Positions 1-8,674 of a stretch of 10,757 nt of DNA are shown piece by piece. Numbering within the stretch: position 1 is the first letter of the stretch; each line of letters starts with the position of its first letter. The position numbers were made by a program, and so were the translations under genes. The notes beneath the pieces were generated by a model. The model was not told the DNA's origin. It ran no database searches and worked only from the letters and a program-made list of their open reading frames with translations. Source of the stretch: Cristatella mucedo (taxonomy: Eukaryota > Bryozoa > Phylactolaemata > Cristatellidae); NCBI GenBank assembly GCA_009760855.2, contig WPIO01000690.1, forward strand, positions 1 to 10,757, read 5' to 3'.

Positions 1-353
1 GAACTCAGTCAACTTTCAAAAGACTACGATTTTACAAGTAATCGAACGTTGCGATGTGCGATGCTAATGTTTACAAAACCGTTGGTTATTAACCGGGCGT
101 ATATACGCACCAATCGTTGGAACCAAGTGCCTCTACAACCTGAATTGTGGTCTAATGCCTTGATTCCACTTTCAAACGTAAAACAACTCGGCAGAAAATG
201 TACGTGGGGACGTCACCCTAAGCGTTTACTAGTTTAATTGCTGCCAATTGCACAAGCTTTAATAGCGATTACCCTGGGTGACACAGTGGTGTAGCTTTTT
301 GTTCGGTCACTTGTCCAGGAGAAAGGACGAATATGGGAAACTGATTTGCCCAT

Positions 354-410
354 AGCTCTGACTGCTTCAAGTGGAATTGCTGATAATTCAGTGGATTTAA
401 GTATACTCAA
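354..410 (-). pseudogene. Possible third LRR remnant, copy A (short)
   Basis: A minus-strand open stretch reads LSILKSTELSAIPLEAVRA. It lines up with the second repeat of the intact exon (LHVWGCGLSQIPGG) at the LS-x-IP motif. The paralogous stretch in copy B (2671-2615) reads LSVLTSTEFSRISLEAVRA and is also open in the same frame. There are no clear splice sites, and the flanking residues do not continue the LRR pattern. The match is short and could be chance. Confidence 0.2.
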
Positions 411-626
411 TAAGATTGGGCGACTGGCCAGTGTCCTCAGAGTCGTTCAGTCCGACGAAAACATGAACAAGGTACCTTGGGAAGTCAATGTTAAGCAACG
501 ATCACTAGTCATTATGACCTCAAAATACACCCATCCGGTCAGATCGGACGCAGGGTTGTACATTTGTGGAGGTGAGACGACTAGATTATAATGCATAGAA
601 ATTCAAAAGTTTATACTATTATCCTA

Positions 627-742
627 CAGTTCTGCTCGATGCAGCTTTCTCACATAAGGGTGATGACATACCTTCAACGAGACAAATGACTGCCACCCAG
701 TCATGCCGTCTGCAAATGCACGAGGACATTTGAAAGGGGCAG
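627..742 (-). pseudogene. Broken LRR exon relic, copy A
   Basis: The minus-strand first half (742-704) reads LPLSNVLVHLQTA followed by a stop. The second half, one frame away (671-627), reads VCHHPYVRKLHRAEL followed by a stop, and aligns with SVCQLHCLRMLYRVEI of the copy C relic. The same 53-base spacing is present (724 to 671). Copy A retains only this dead exon; the region that would hold the intact exon is deleted. Confidence 0.45.
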
Positions 743-1511
743 CAGTGGGGGACCGTTAGTAAAGCCTAATCATGAATTGATGAACTCATGAAAATGCCGA
801 GCAAACTATTGCTACAGGCACTAAGAAACGCTTTGGCACTGTCGAAAACTTCAAAACTGCAAGTTTTCCAGCTTAGCTGGCTTATTTTTGCTCATTTCCC
901 TACTGCCTGAGTGGTAAATAGTGGCAGGACTATTAGATTCTGTTCATGCTGATTGTGCCTTGGCAATTCATTTGTTTTTATTATGCCCTAGGTCTAAGAG
1001 ATGTTCTCCCTTTTCCCTTGGTTACCTACGGCCCCTATACGCTCCTGACTGGCAGCTGTACTTGATTCGTAATCGTATTCTATCCAGCTGTCTGCTAAAA
1101 GCACACAATCTTTAGCGTTATCAGCATTCATATAGGCAGTAATACAGACATCTACTCGTTGCAAAAAAGGTTTTGTAACGGCAAGAATCGCGGGTTGGGA
1201 ACAATTAGTTCGTTGACTTGCAGTATAATCTATGCTATGTAGAGCTGCTGCCTAGCTTACTAATTGGATGGGCCGTGCAGCAGTTGATACCATTACACTG
1301 ACACATCATGCTTAAAATGCTGTGGCATTAGGTCGCTAAAAGTTCAAATTAAACCAAGCAGTGTTGCTATCAAAACCGTCTTTTTTAAACGCTTCACAGA
1401 CACTACTGATTGTGATCCTTTCACCTATTCGACCTATTAGAAAGCTATTGGGCCGCTACAGCTGACTATGAACATGGCAGCAAGGCAGATCTTCAAGTCC
1501 CAGTGGTGTGA

Positions 1512-1958
1512 GCACGTGTCACCTCTGCTGAAAGATTAGGATGGTTGCCGGTTGAGCAAAGGATACAGAGCAAAGTTCTTATGCTTAACCACAAGGCCCG
1601 TAACGTTTTAGCTCCTTCGTACCTAGCTGGATTGCTGCATCAGTTTCAGCCGGTTCGAGCCCTCAGGTCCTATGAGGACAATAAATTAGCTGTCCCATTC
1701 CTCTGCTTAAAGGCAGTTGGCGACAGAAGCTTTAGCTCTGCTGGTCCTAGACTGTGGAACTCGCTTCCACAATTCTTACGCAACGACATCTACTCTCCGA
1801 CTGCCGACTATGGCACATCTTTTTCAGCGGTCCTGAACTGCTACTTCTACACTACTCACTACCTCGACTCCTCTCCTGACTCTGCTATGCTTGCCACTTT
1901 CTCTTTGTTACGGGAGACGAAGTCTGGTGGCCACCGAATGGGTACCGAAACCGCTTAG
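1512..1958 (+). pseudogene. LINE reverse-transcriptase ORF, C-terminal fragment
   Basis: The reading frame has no start of its own and begins after an in-frame TGA at 1509. It shows the signature tail that follows the RT domain in CR1/L2/Rex-type LINEs: LGWLPVEQRIQSKVLMLNHK, then APSYLAGLL, then GDRSFSSAGPRLWNSLPQFL, and a final stretch with FSAVLNCYFY at the place of the usual FKSxLKTxLF. It is about 145 codons of a protein normally near 900-1000 residues, so the RT catalytic motifs and endonuclease are absent. The frame is still open to its natural end at 1958, implying a 5'-truncated insertion of moderate age rather than an ancient one. It has no functional role and lies opposite in strand to the LRR gene. 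Confidence 0.82.
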
Positions 1959-2037
1959 GCTGTGAGTGCTATATACAAAACTCTCCTGCCCAACACGAAC
2001 ATGGTATTTATGACTTTGTGGAGCTACGGACGGAGAT

Positions 2038-2057
2038 ACGTTACATTACATTACGTT
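2038..2057 (+). repeat. LINE 3' terminal microsatellite, four ACRTT pentamers
   Basis: The pentamers ACGTT, ACATT, ACATT, ACGTT stand at the end of the LINE 3' UTR. CR1/L2-group elements end in short tandem repeats rather than poly(A), and target-primed reverse transcription starts from them. The tail marks the right boundary of the insertion and confirms plus orientation. Confidence 0.7.
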
Positions 2058-2614
2058 GAGCATTGTTCGACTCTGTCGGCTGACGGAATTGCACTAGCTT
2101 AACATGATATAGTGGACAGAAAGAAGAACATCGCGAACATATTGGTGATTGCTGTAGTTGATAGTCATCATGGTACTCGTTCGCGAACCTGATTCGATGA
2201 AGTGATACTAAAAGGTGGACGTGATCTATGCAACTAATGCTTGCCCCACTGAGCTCTCTCCGAACTCAGTAAACTTCAAAAAATATACGATTTTACAGGT
2301 AATCGATCGTTGTGTCGTGCTCTTTCCTTGTTTACAAAACCGCCAGTTACCATTCAGGCACATTATACACACCAATTGTTGGAAGCTAGTGTCTCCATAA
2401 CCTGAATTGTGGCTATACCGTTGAGTCCACTTTCAAACGTGAAACAATCCGGCAGAAAGTATACGTGGGGACGTTACCCTAAGCATTGACTAGTTAAATT
2501 GCAGCCAAATGCATAAGCTGTAATAGAGATTATCCTGGGTGATACAGTGGTGCAGCTTGTTGTATGGTCACATGTACAGGAGAAAGTATGAATATGGGAA
2601 ACCGACGTGACCAC

Positions 2615-2671
2615 AGCTCTGACTGCTTCAAGTGAAATTCTTGAGAATTCAGTGGAAGTGAGTACACTCAA
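2615..2671 (-). pseudogene. Possible third LRR remnant, copy B (short)
   Basis: Counterpart of 354-410: a minus-strand 19-codon stretch LSVLTSTEFSRISLEAVRA, with a stop two codons upstream. The Pro of the LxxIP motif is replaced by Ser. It is weak evidence alone, listed because it is the same segment in the same frame as in copy A. Confidence 0.18.
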
Positions 2672-2880
2672 TTAGATTGTGCGACTGGCCAGTGACATTA
2701 AAGTCCATTAGCATGTCAAGCGGGTGCATTACTAAATCTACGTTCGGCAACTATTGCTCGCAAGTACCACATCAAAATGCACACACATCCTGTTAAATCG
2801 AACCCAATATCATAAGTCTGTGGAGGTTAGACGATTCAATCAGTATGCATAGTAAGTCAATAGTTTATACTGTTATCCAA

Positions 2881-3005
2881 CACGTCTGCTAGATGCACCT
2901 TTCTCACATAAAGATGATGACATGCCTTCAACGTGACGAATAAGGTGCACCCAACCGTGCCGTCTGCAAATGCATGAGCACATTCGAAAGGGGCAGCTGT
3001 GGGAG
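2881..3005 (-). pseudogene. Broken LRR exon relic, copy B
   Basis: In one minus frame the first half reads LPLSNVLMHLQTARLG (about 2996-2949), with LMHL at the LEEL position. In the next frame the second half reads ACHHLYVRKVHLADV (2925-2881), aligned with SVCQLHCLRMLYRVEI. The spacing between the two halves is 53 bases, one short of the intact 54. No stop interrupts these two segments, but they are in different frames and no splice sites flank them. Confidence 0.45.
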
Positions 3006-3868
3006 ACTGTTAGTACTGCCTATTCCTGAATTGATAACCACATGGAAATAGGAAGCTTGCGTCAGGCACTGAGAAAGGCATTTGCACTGTCGAACACTTC
3101 GAAAGTGCAAGTTGTCCAGCTTATTTTTGCTGATTTCTCTGCTGCTTGAGAGCACGCCACACTATTGAGCAACTTGGAGACAAGCCTTGAGTAGTGGCAG
3201 AACTATTACATTCTTGTTATGCTGATTGTAGGTTGTTCATTTGTTCGTTATAATTCTGCCCTGGGTCGAAGAGATTCCCCCAAGCCCATTATAAGCTACT
3301 GCTGGTATGCTCCAAACCGGTTGGTGTTTGTGATATTTAATCCTATTCTGCTACATAGTATTTCTGATTCTCTCTGCGACCTAGCAGCAGCCTGAGTTGA
3401 CCGTGTTATTAGAGCTTAAGTAGGAATTTTAAGAGTATTCCGAAAACAAGAGTTTAAGCAGCATATAATTGGTGCTCAACGGTTGAATCCGTCTTTCTTC
3501 AGGGCCGAGGGAACATCGTGTCTGCTTTTAACCATCCAGGTGGTTGTGTTTTCTAATTCTGACCATACGTGATAATCTATTCCCATGTAAGGGCGGCTGT
3601 AATTGCCGATATGACTACATTTCAGCCATTCAAATGATACGCTTTAATTAGCTAAGAATGTATTCACTGATATTTTATCATCCAGTGACGAGCTGATTGT
3701 TTACGAAAATCAATTCGTTACTTGTCACTGCCTAGGCATGCTTTAAATCGTTTTACTGGATAACTCAGAAATCCTACATACCGTGCTTTCAAACAATACC
3801 ACGTGCTTCTGCAGGCCTACTCCAGCAAGAAATAAGCTAGCACGTTGCAGTGCTTTATGCAACCTTAC

Positions 3869-4009
3869 CGATGTCAGCTGTTCGAAACCATCAGGTAGTC
3901 TTGGCAAGCCACACCTCCCAATGTTAAGCTTTTTCAGTGCTTTCAGTTGAAATATGAATGAAGGTAGCTCGCCAAGATTATCATTCTTATCGATATGGAG
4001 CTCCTCGAG
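3869..4009 (-). CDS. Intact LRR exon, copy B (47 codons, two leucine-rich repeats)
   Basis: This minus-strand exon is the paralogue of the one at 8913-9053, with the same length, the same phase and no indel. The first repeat starts LEELHIDKNDNLGELPSFI; the second is LKKLNIGRCGLPRLPDGFE, ending LTS. The acceptor is tatcgtttag (AG at 4011-4010) and the donor GTAAGG begins at 3868. As in copy C, a stop codon is fused to the acceptor, so translation can only enter by splicing. By my count 27 of 47 residues equal those of copy C; all structural Leu/Ile/Val, the N9, the LP pairs and the C33-G34-L35 motif are kept, and differences fall mostly at exposed positions. The acceptor's pyrimidine tract is weaker than in copy C. 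It is probably a coding exon of the same minus-strand LRR gene; function is unknown. Confidence 0.75.
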
Positions 4010-4011
4010 CT

Positions 4012-4825
4012 AAACGATATCGGTTGCCGATAAAAGGTATATTAAAGAATAATAAATTCGCAGGTGAAAACCGACACGTAACATCTAACGTATACACATG
4101 CATGCCTAAAGGACGGCTTCCACAAACTTCAGGTAGAGCAGATAGTCTTTAAATGCAGCTGTTAGGGAGCAAGTTTATGACGTCGTCCAATAATAGGAAA
4201 GGAATCTCTGCATAACCGATCAGCAACTTCTTATCCAGAGAACAGTAATGGCTTGTATTGTCGTTTGCCACCATGCACTAGTTCATAATAAGTGATACGT
4301 TTGCTGTTAGAGTTATGTGCTCAGTGCCGTCTGTTTTCCATCGCAGAAGTTTTACAGTTTTAATTAAAGCAGGCCGTTAAAAGCACAACATTTCTAGCCA
4401 TATCAGCATTTATATAGGCTGAAGCACAGACTCGTAAGTTTTTGGCTAGAATCGTGAGTTGTGAACGATTAGTTCCTATACTTGCAGTATAATCCATGCT
4501 ATGTGAAGCTTCTTGCTAGCTCAATAGTTGCAAAAGTCGTGCAGCAGTTGATACTATTAAACTGACATATCATGCTTAAAATCCTACAGCAATAAGTCGC
4601 TAATTGTTCTAATTAAACCAAACCAACTTTTTATCAAAACCTTTTTTTGAAACGCTTTACCGACACTACTGATTAAAATCTTTTTACCTGTTTAGCATGC
4701 AAATTTCAGCCTGCATTTCCTATAAAAAGTGAAGGTTTTTCTTCTGCCTTCTTAATATACCACTTCTGCTAAGCAGCCCAGTTAGGCTTGATAATAATTA
4801 GCCCACGCCCTTAATCTTGCATTAA
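4012..4825. other. Intron/intergenic stretch of copy B, no gene seen
   Basis: Upstream of the LRR exon on its strand. It holds sequence shared with copy C (to about 4320) and with copy A (4380-4670), but no open frame with recognisable homology and no conserved frame between copies. It is treated as intron of the LRR gene. Confidence 0.6.
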
Positions 4826-4859
4826 GCCGCCTTATCAAAAAGAGAGCTCGTAAGGCGGC
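4826..4859. repeat. Perfect 9-bp inverted repeat (hairpin)
   Basis: gccgcctta at 4826-4834 is the exact reverse complement of taaggcggc at 4851-4859, with a 16-base loop. It lies in the part of copy B that has no counterpart in copy A. No T-run or gene end relates to it, and it may be chance or a remnant of a small foldback element. Confidence 0.4.
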
Positions 4860-5138
4860 GTCAAAAAAGTCAATAATTCCATGGCTTTCATCCAACATTA
4901 CAGAAATACGTGCTCCTGCCGTTCAGTTAGCATAAACTAGCTGCACGGTGCGATATCCTTTAGCATCTAGTTAAAGCCATGGAGATTCAGGGTCAAGGAG
5001 ATGCAGGTCAATAACTTGCGAACAGGGTCAGACGTTTGGCACCGTTTGACTCAGTCGGATGACGGAATTGCACTAGCATATCAGGTTATATTAGACAGAA
5101 AGATGTTGATGACGAACACATAGGTGATTGCTGTAGGT

Positions 5139-5169
5139 CAGAAGTCGGCAACCTTTTGAGATGGAAGAG
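5139..5169. repeat. hAT-type terminal inverted repeat (left end)
   Basis: cagaagtcggcaacctttt followed by gagatggaagag resembles the common hAT end CAGRGGTCGGCAACCTTTT. It starts immediately after the copy B terminal block. No partner in reverse complement was seen near 7100-7300, so the other end is lost, too diverged or beyond my reading. Confidence 0.6.
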
Positions 5170-5450
5170 CTACAAGTTACGATTTGCAAAACGTCCCAGT
5201 TTTGAAACAGCTACTAAGATCTTTAATTTCAATATTATAGTATTAGATTAGGATTATGTATATCAATTTTATTTTGACATAAAAAATTGCTTTAAATATG
5301 AAATAGTATTTAGTTATCTAAAAACAAAGTTTTAGCACAAAACATAATGAAGTATTTTAGCCTGCTTCGCTATAATAATGAAATCAGTAATCAAATAATA
5401 TAACTAAAATAATTTATTATTAGATATTTACAATAGTTACATCAATGGGA

Positions 5451-7050
5451 TCATTGGCCTTGCATGCCTTTTGAAAGTTCGGTCAAATCTGGCTCATCAA
5501 TTGTTGTTTTCAGTTTCAAGCATGCCTCTGGATTTTTATTTGGAAGTTGGCTTCTTACTTTACTTTTTATTACATTCATGCAAGAGAATGCCAACTTCTT
5601 CACCTCACCGTAGCATTCTGGAAGGCTATATCGTGCGTCAAATATGAGGGCCTCAACTGGCAGCATTTCTTTTAGAGCTGTCCACTTGTAAAGCGTAACG
5701 TGCATGCTTTTCTGGACCTCCAACTCTTCTAACTTGCTCTTGAGTTCTGTTAACTTACTACTCCACAAACGTTTGGTTTTTAAATTAAGCAATTGTATGT
5801 GAAGCGAACCATCAATTCCAAATAGCTAATAATTTCAATAAATTCCAAAAGCATCAATTCTAAATAGCTCAATCTTGATCTCATTTGTATTTGTGTTGAG
5901 TGCATTTACTATAAACGCCAGTGAGCTTGCATTTGTTTTGAATTGCTCAAATCTCTCAGCGAGTGCATCCTTCATTTTGTTTATAGTAATGCTGAAGTAG
6001 TTCGTGTCAATAGTTGCATAGGTTTCATCGCGATAGCGCTTCAGATTTTCGAAATGAAGTAATTTGCCACTCTCCATGTCTTCGACAAAAAGAAGTAATT
6101 CTATTTTTGAAACAAACCACTTCTTCAAGCAAGGCATAGGATGGGTTTCCCTTTCCTTGCAGTTTTACATTTAGCTCATTTAGTTTCCTTGTGATATCCA
6201 CCATGAAGTTAAATTTTTGCAGCCATTTGTCTTCTTTCAATTCGGGATGGACAAAGCATTTTTCATTGAAGAAGGTTTTTACTTTACTCAAGCCAGAAGC
6301 GAAACATTTCAATACGTAACACCTGTAAAGCCATCGCACTTTATTGTGCAGAACTAGGTCAGAATACTGGCTTTCTACTTATTCAAGAAATTCCTTAAAC
6401 TGGCGATGGTAGAGTGATTTTTCTAAAATGCTGTTAATTATCATTACAACCAAGTTCATGTCATCAAGCATTTCAGTCGGAAATGCTCGGGCACAAAGCG
6501 TTTCTTGATGGATTATGCAGTGAAACGTTACAGTTTCGTGGTTTATTTTATGCCGAAGCATCGTCATTTCCACTTTATGGATTCTAGTCATACTTCTGGC
6601 CCCATCAGTTGCTATGGAAACGGTTTTATTTATATCGATTTCATAGTCTTCCATGCATTTATGCACAGCATTTGCTATATCTTCTCCACGCATTTGCCCT
6701 GAAAGTGGCAGCAATCCTAGCAGTTCTTCTTTTGGACCTTGGGACAACATATACCTGATGAACAGGGTAACTTGTGCCGTGTCTTTTATGTTGCAAGACT
6801 AATCTATAGCAAGTGATAAAGCAGAAGCCAGTCGATGTCTTCCACTTGCACGTGTGTTACATTTGAAGACATTTTAGAATTTCTATCTTGCACTGTTTAA
6901 GTGGATAAGGGCAAATCATTGATTTTCTTCATGATTTCAGTTTTTTTTTAAATCACAAAACAGTTCTTCAGCTCTACGTATAAAACAATCTCTGACGTCC
7001 TCACCATCTGTGAATGGTTTCTCTTTTTTTGCAATTTCTAGTGATATTGC
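5451..7050 (-). pseudogene. hAT transposase pseudogene, GTF2IRD2-like
   Basis: Reading the minus strand from about 7050, the pieces follow the order of the hAT transposase family from which the C-terminal part of vertebrate GTF2IRD2 derives: EKPFTDGEDVRDCF; KMSSNVTHVQVEDID; DTAQVTLFIRY; GPKEELLGLLPLSGQMRGED; NKTVSIATDGARSM; VTFHCIIHQETLCA; LVLHNKVRWL; DKWLQKFNFMVDITRKLNEL; LQGKGNPSYALLEEVVCF; GKLLHFENLKRYRDE; AFIVNALNTNTNEI; and near the end GEVKKLAF and KNPEACLKLK. Lesions: stops at 6897-6899, at 6799-6801 (in place of the Glu expected after the first catalytic Asp) and at 6379-6381; frameshifts near 6825 and 6110; a 42-base in-frame duplication with stops at about 5811-5870; and an in-frame loss of the core of the C-terminal dimerisation domain between KLAF and MNVIKSK (about 5575-5600). 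The natural end is a TAA next to MQGQ just below 5454. The N-terminal BED-type zinc finger is not visible. It cannot make a working enzyme. Confidence 0.88.
5811..5870. repeat. 42-base tandem duplication inside the transposase pseudogene
   Basis: atcaattccaaatagcta at 5811-5828 recurs as atcaattctaaatagctc at 5853-5870. The period of 42 keeps frame, but the extra copy brings stop codons in the minus reading (FGIY, stop). In the protein it doubles the ELFGID segment. It is a secondary lesion of the dead element. Confidence 0.7.
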
Positions 7051-7059
7051 CTATATTTC

Positions 7060-7290
7060 CAGATCTACATTATTTGAAAATTGCACCCAGATACTTAGCA
7101 TAGAAATCGACTGTTTTTGTTTTTGAAGCGCTTAAACAGATTTTCATTGGTTTTGTTGAGGTCCCGGAGAAGAGCCAAGCATGCACTCTAATTTAGCAGT
7201 GCAAACAACATTGGACGTCACTGCAGTCGATTCGGAATGGCTCCCAGTTAGACCTTGCAATTCGTCCTGCATAGCCTACATTCAATTCAG
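7060..7290. other. Junction between hAT remnant and copy C, unassigned
   Basis: The minus strand reads RDLNKTNENLFKRFKNK near 7165-7115, which may be the N-terminal end of the transposase but is not a convincing family match. No terminal inverted repeat or target duplication is visible. The repeat unit resumes near 7290. Confidence 0.4.
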
Positions 7291-7715
7291 GATTCATTGG
7301 TTTGCTACTAGCCTTTAATGTAGTAAGATATCGCTTGAACTTTAACGAGTATCAATATAATATATTGCTGTAGATGCTAACCGTCGTGCTAATCGTTGGC
7401 TGAACTGACTCGAGGAGAGGAGACCGAGAGCCTTCATCAATCCAACTACTACAGGTAGCTTTACTGAGCTATCCCTAACCACCCTGAACTTTCATAAGTT
7501 TAAGATGTTACCAACGGATGATCGTTTCAACCTGCTGTGACATCGAAAACAGAAACATCTGCACTACAAAGTCGTTTTAATACCATGATCACTCGTATTT
7601 ATAGCGTCATCCTACACGTGTGTGGCCGAATTTGAATTGACTCAAGGTAATTGAGGCAATTTGGTGGAAAGATGAGTAGGCATTGTAAATCTAAAATAGA
7701 TATTTTTTCCTATAG

Positions 7716-7830
7716 CTATACTTGTTGCAGCTTCCTGAATCAATGGTGTTGGCGTATTTTCAAATACATTGCTGTCGTGCTTAGAGATATGCAGTCCACA
7801 GTTGCACGAGCAATTCCGAAAAGGCAGCAT
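7716..7830 (-). pseudogene. Broken LRR exon relic, copy C first sub-copy
   Basis: Matches the relic at 8675-8814. The minus-strand frame from 7757 reads IRQHH, stop, FRKLQQV, stop, aligned with SVCQLHCLRMLYRV. The other frame upstream gives LPFRN and LHISKHDSN. The 53-base spacing between the first-half Leu codon (7810) and the second-half start (7757) is the same as in the other relics. Two in-frame stops make it non-coding. On its own it would not be recognised as LRR; the call depends on alignment with its sister copies. Confidence 0.45.
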
Positions 7831-8674
7831 TGGGAGGCCATAAGTACTATCTACTCCTCAAAACATCAGTTCATGGATAGACGAAGCAAACTAATTCTAC
7901 AATCGCTGAGAAACTTTGATGCATGGTAAGCACTTTGAAATTGCAAGTGTGCCAGCTAAACAGCGAAGATCTTGCTGCTGTCTCTACTGTCTGATAGCAT
8001 TCCCCCTTCTTCAATAGCTCAGAAGTGAGTTGCAAGCGTCGGGAGGCCCATGGGGAGGCCCACTTTTATGTTGAGTGTAAGGTTTTTATTCGTAATTTTT
8101 GTAACTATGCACTAGATCTTGAATATTTAGTCCCCAAACAATTACAAGCTACCTGCTTACATGCTGCTGACCGTCAATTTTACTTGTCTCAATTCTAATC
8201 TCCTATATAGCAAATATATTTCCCTCGCTAGCTAACAGTATCCCAGATCACAAATCTACGGTAATTACTTGCAGACCGACCTTTCATTTAGTACTGCTTA
8301 GCTTTCATGCAATTTAGGATTCATTGATTTGCGACTGGCCTTCGATTTAACTAGACACCGTCTTAAATTTAACCAGTATCAATATAACATATTGCTGCTG
8401 ATGCTTATTGTCGTGCAGATTGGTTGCTAATAAGCTTCGAGGAGAGACCGAAAGCCTTAGCTAACACAGACTACTAACAGTTGCCCCTGCAAACCTATCA
8501 CTAAACACCCTGAACGTTTACAAGTAATGATGCTACCAACAGAAGATCGCTACAACTTTCTGTAACATTGTTTATAGAAACATTGGCATAATAAAGTCGT
8601 TGTAATACCATTATTACCCATTACTCTAGAATCATCCTACATATGTGTCGCTGAATTTTAACTAACTTAATATA

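Larger units (their letters stand above)
1425..2057 (+). mobile_element. 5'-truncated CR1/L2-like LINE (3' end)
   Basis: This is the 3' end of a non-LTR retrotransposon. It contains the C-terminal end of the reverse-transcriptase ORF (1512-1958), a short 3' UTR with a gtgctatata motif at 1966-1975 (many CR1/L2-group elements have a GCGCTATATAAA-like motif at this place), and a terminal microsatellite of four ACRTT pentamers at 2038-2057. The homologous copies B and C lack these sequences, and the repeat-unit alignment resumes immediately after the tail at about 2060, which fixes the right edge. The left edge is approximate, near 1425 where similarity to copy B stops. The element replaces rather than simply interrupts the unit here, since about 330 bases of B (4695-5025) have no counterpart. 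No target-site duplication was found. Confidence 0.75.
1..2157. repeat. Tandem repeat unit, copy A (left end off the window, LINE-interrupted)
   Basis: The stretch 1-1100 is repeated in order at about 2262-3400: for example gaactcagt at 1 and 2262, acgattttaca at about 26 and 2287, and ctctgactgcttcaagtg at 355 and about 2616. The block 1090-1400 is repeated at 4380-4670 (atatcagcattyatataggc-like and gcagttgatac shared). The unit ends with a block at 2067-2157 (gacggaattgcactagc, then ggtgattgctgtag) that recurs at the ends of copies B and C. Compared with copy B it lacks about 1 kb (B 3360-4370), exactly the part that carries the intact LRR exon in B, and it gained a LINE fragment near its 3' end. 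No intact gene is visible in it. Alignment was by eye, so edges are approximate. Confidence 0.8.
2158..5138. repeat. Tandem repeat unit, copy B (most complete)
   Basis: This is the longest copy, about 3 kb. Its first 1.1 kb matches copy A 1-1100. Its block 3790-4320 matches copy C 8850-9340 (ccagcaagaaat, the LRR exon, atgcatgcctaaa, and caccatgcactagtt versus caaccatgcgctcgtt). Its block 4380-4670 matches copy A 1090-1400, and 4935-5135 matches copy C 10020-10222 (gcacggtgcgatatccttt versus gcaaggtgcgattgccttt, then gtttgact and gctgacgg-like words). The unit therefore links A to C, showing all three are versions of one ancestral segment. It carries one intact LRR exon and one LRR relic. The hAT element follows directly at 5139. 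Confidence 0.8.
5139..7180 (-). mobile_element. hAT DNA transposon remnant (GTF2IRD2/Charlie8-like)
   Basis: A class II element inserted just after the end block of repeat copy B. Its left end, cagaagtcggcaacctttt at 5139, matches the CAG-x-GGTCGGCAACC style of hAT terminal inverted repeats, followed by AT-rich non-coding DNA (5220-5450) that is the 3' UTR side of the transposase. The transposase pseudogene is on the minus strand. The right terminus and the 8-bp target duplication (expected to resemble ctgtaggt at 5131-5138) were not found; the right edge is placed where similarity to the transposase fades. It was dead for long enough to gather many stops and frameshifts. Confidence 0.75.

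Noticed and set aside
346-591. Plus-strand ORF with an LRR-looking stretch (IGRLASVLRVVQSDENMNKVP)
   Set aside because: It starts at TTG, the frame is not kept in copy B, and the supported LRR exons are all on the minus strand. Similarity is probably chance.
2474-2671. Minus-strand ORF as a gene of its own
   Set aside because: The frame is broken in copy A's equivalent downstream of the shared 19 codons. Only the short LRR-like part was kept, at low confidence.
3421-3790. Possible exon or RNA gene in the copy B-specific stretch
   Set aside because: I saw no open frame with homology and no cloverleaf or other RNA motif.
3958-4152. Plus-strand ORF with YRYGAPRAKRYRLP, echoed at 9040-9060 (YPAPQAKRQWLP)
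   Set aside because: The likeness between the two copies comes from the opposite-strand LRR exon and shared intron, not from a conserved plus-strand protein.
4826-4859. Hairpin as a transcription terminator
   Set aside because: It has no following T-run and no adjacent gene, and the genome is eukaryotic. It was kept only as an inverted repeat.
6505-6702. Plus-strand ORF inside the hAT element
   Set aside because: It is a shadow of the minus-strand transposase frame.
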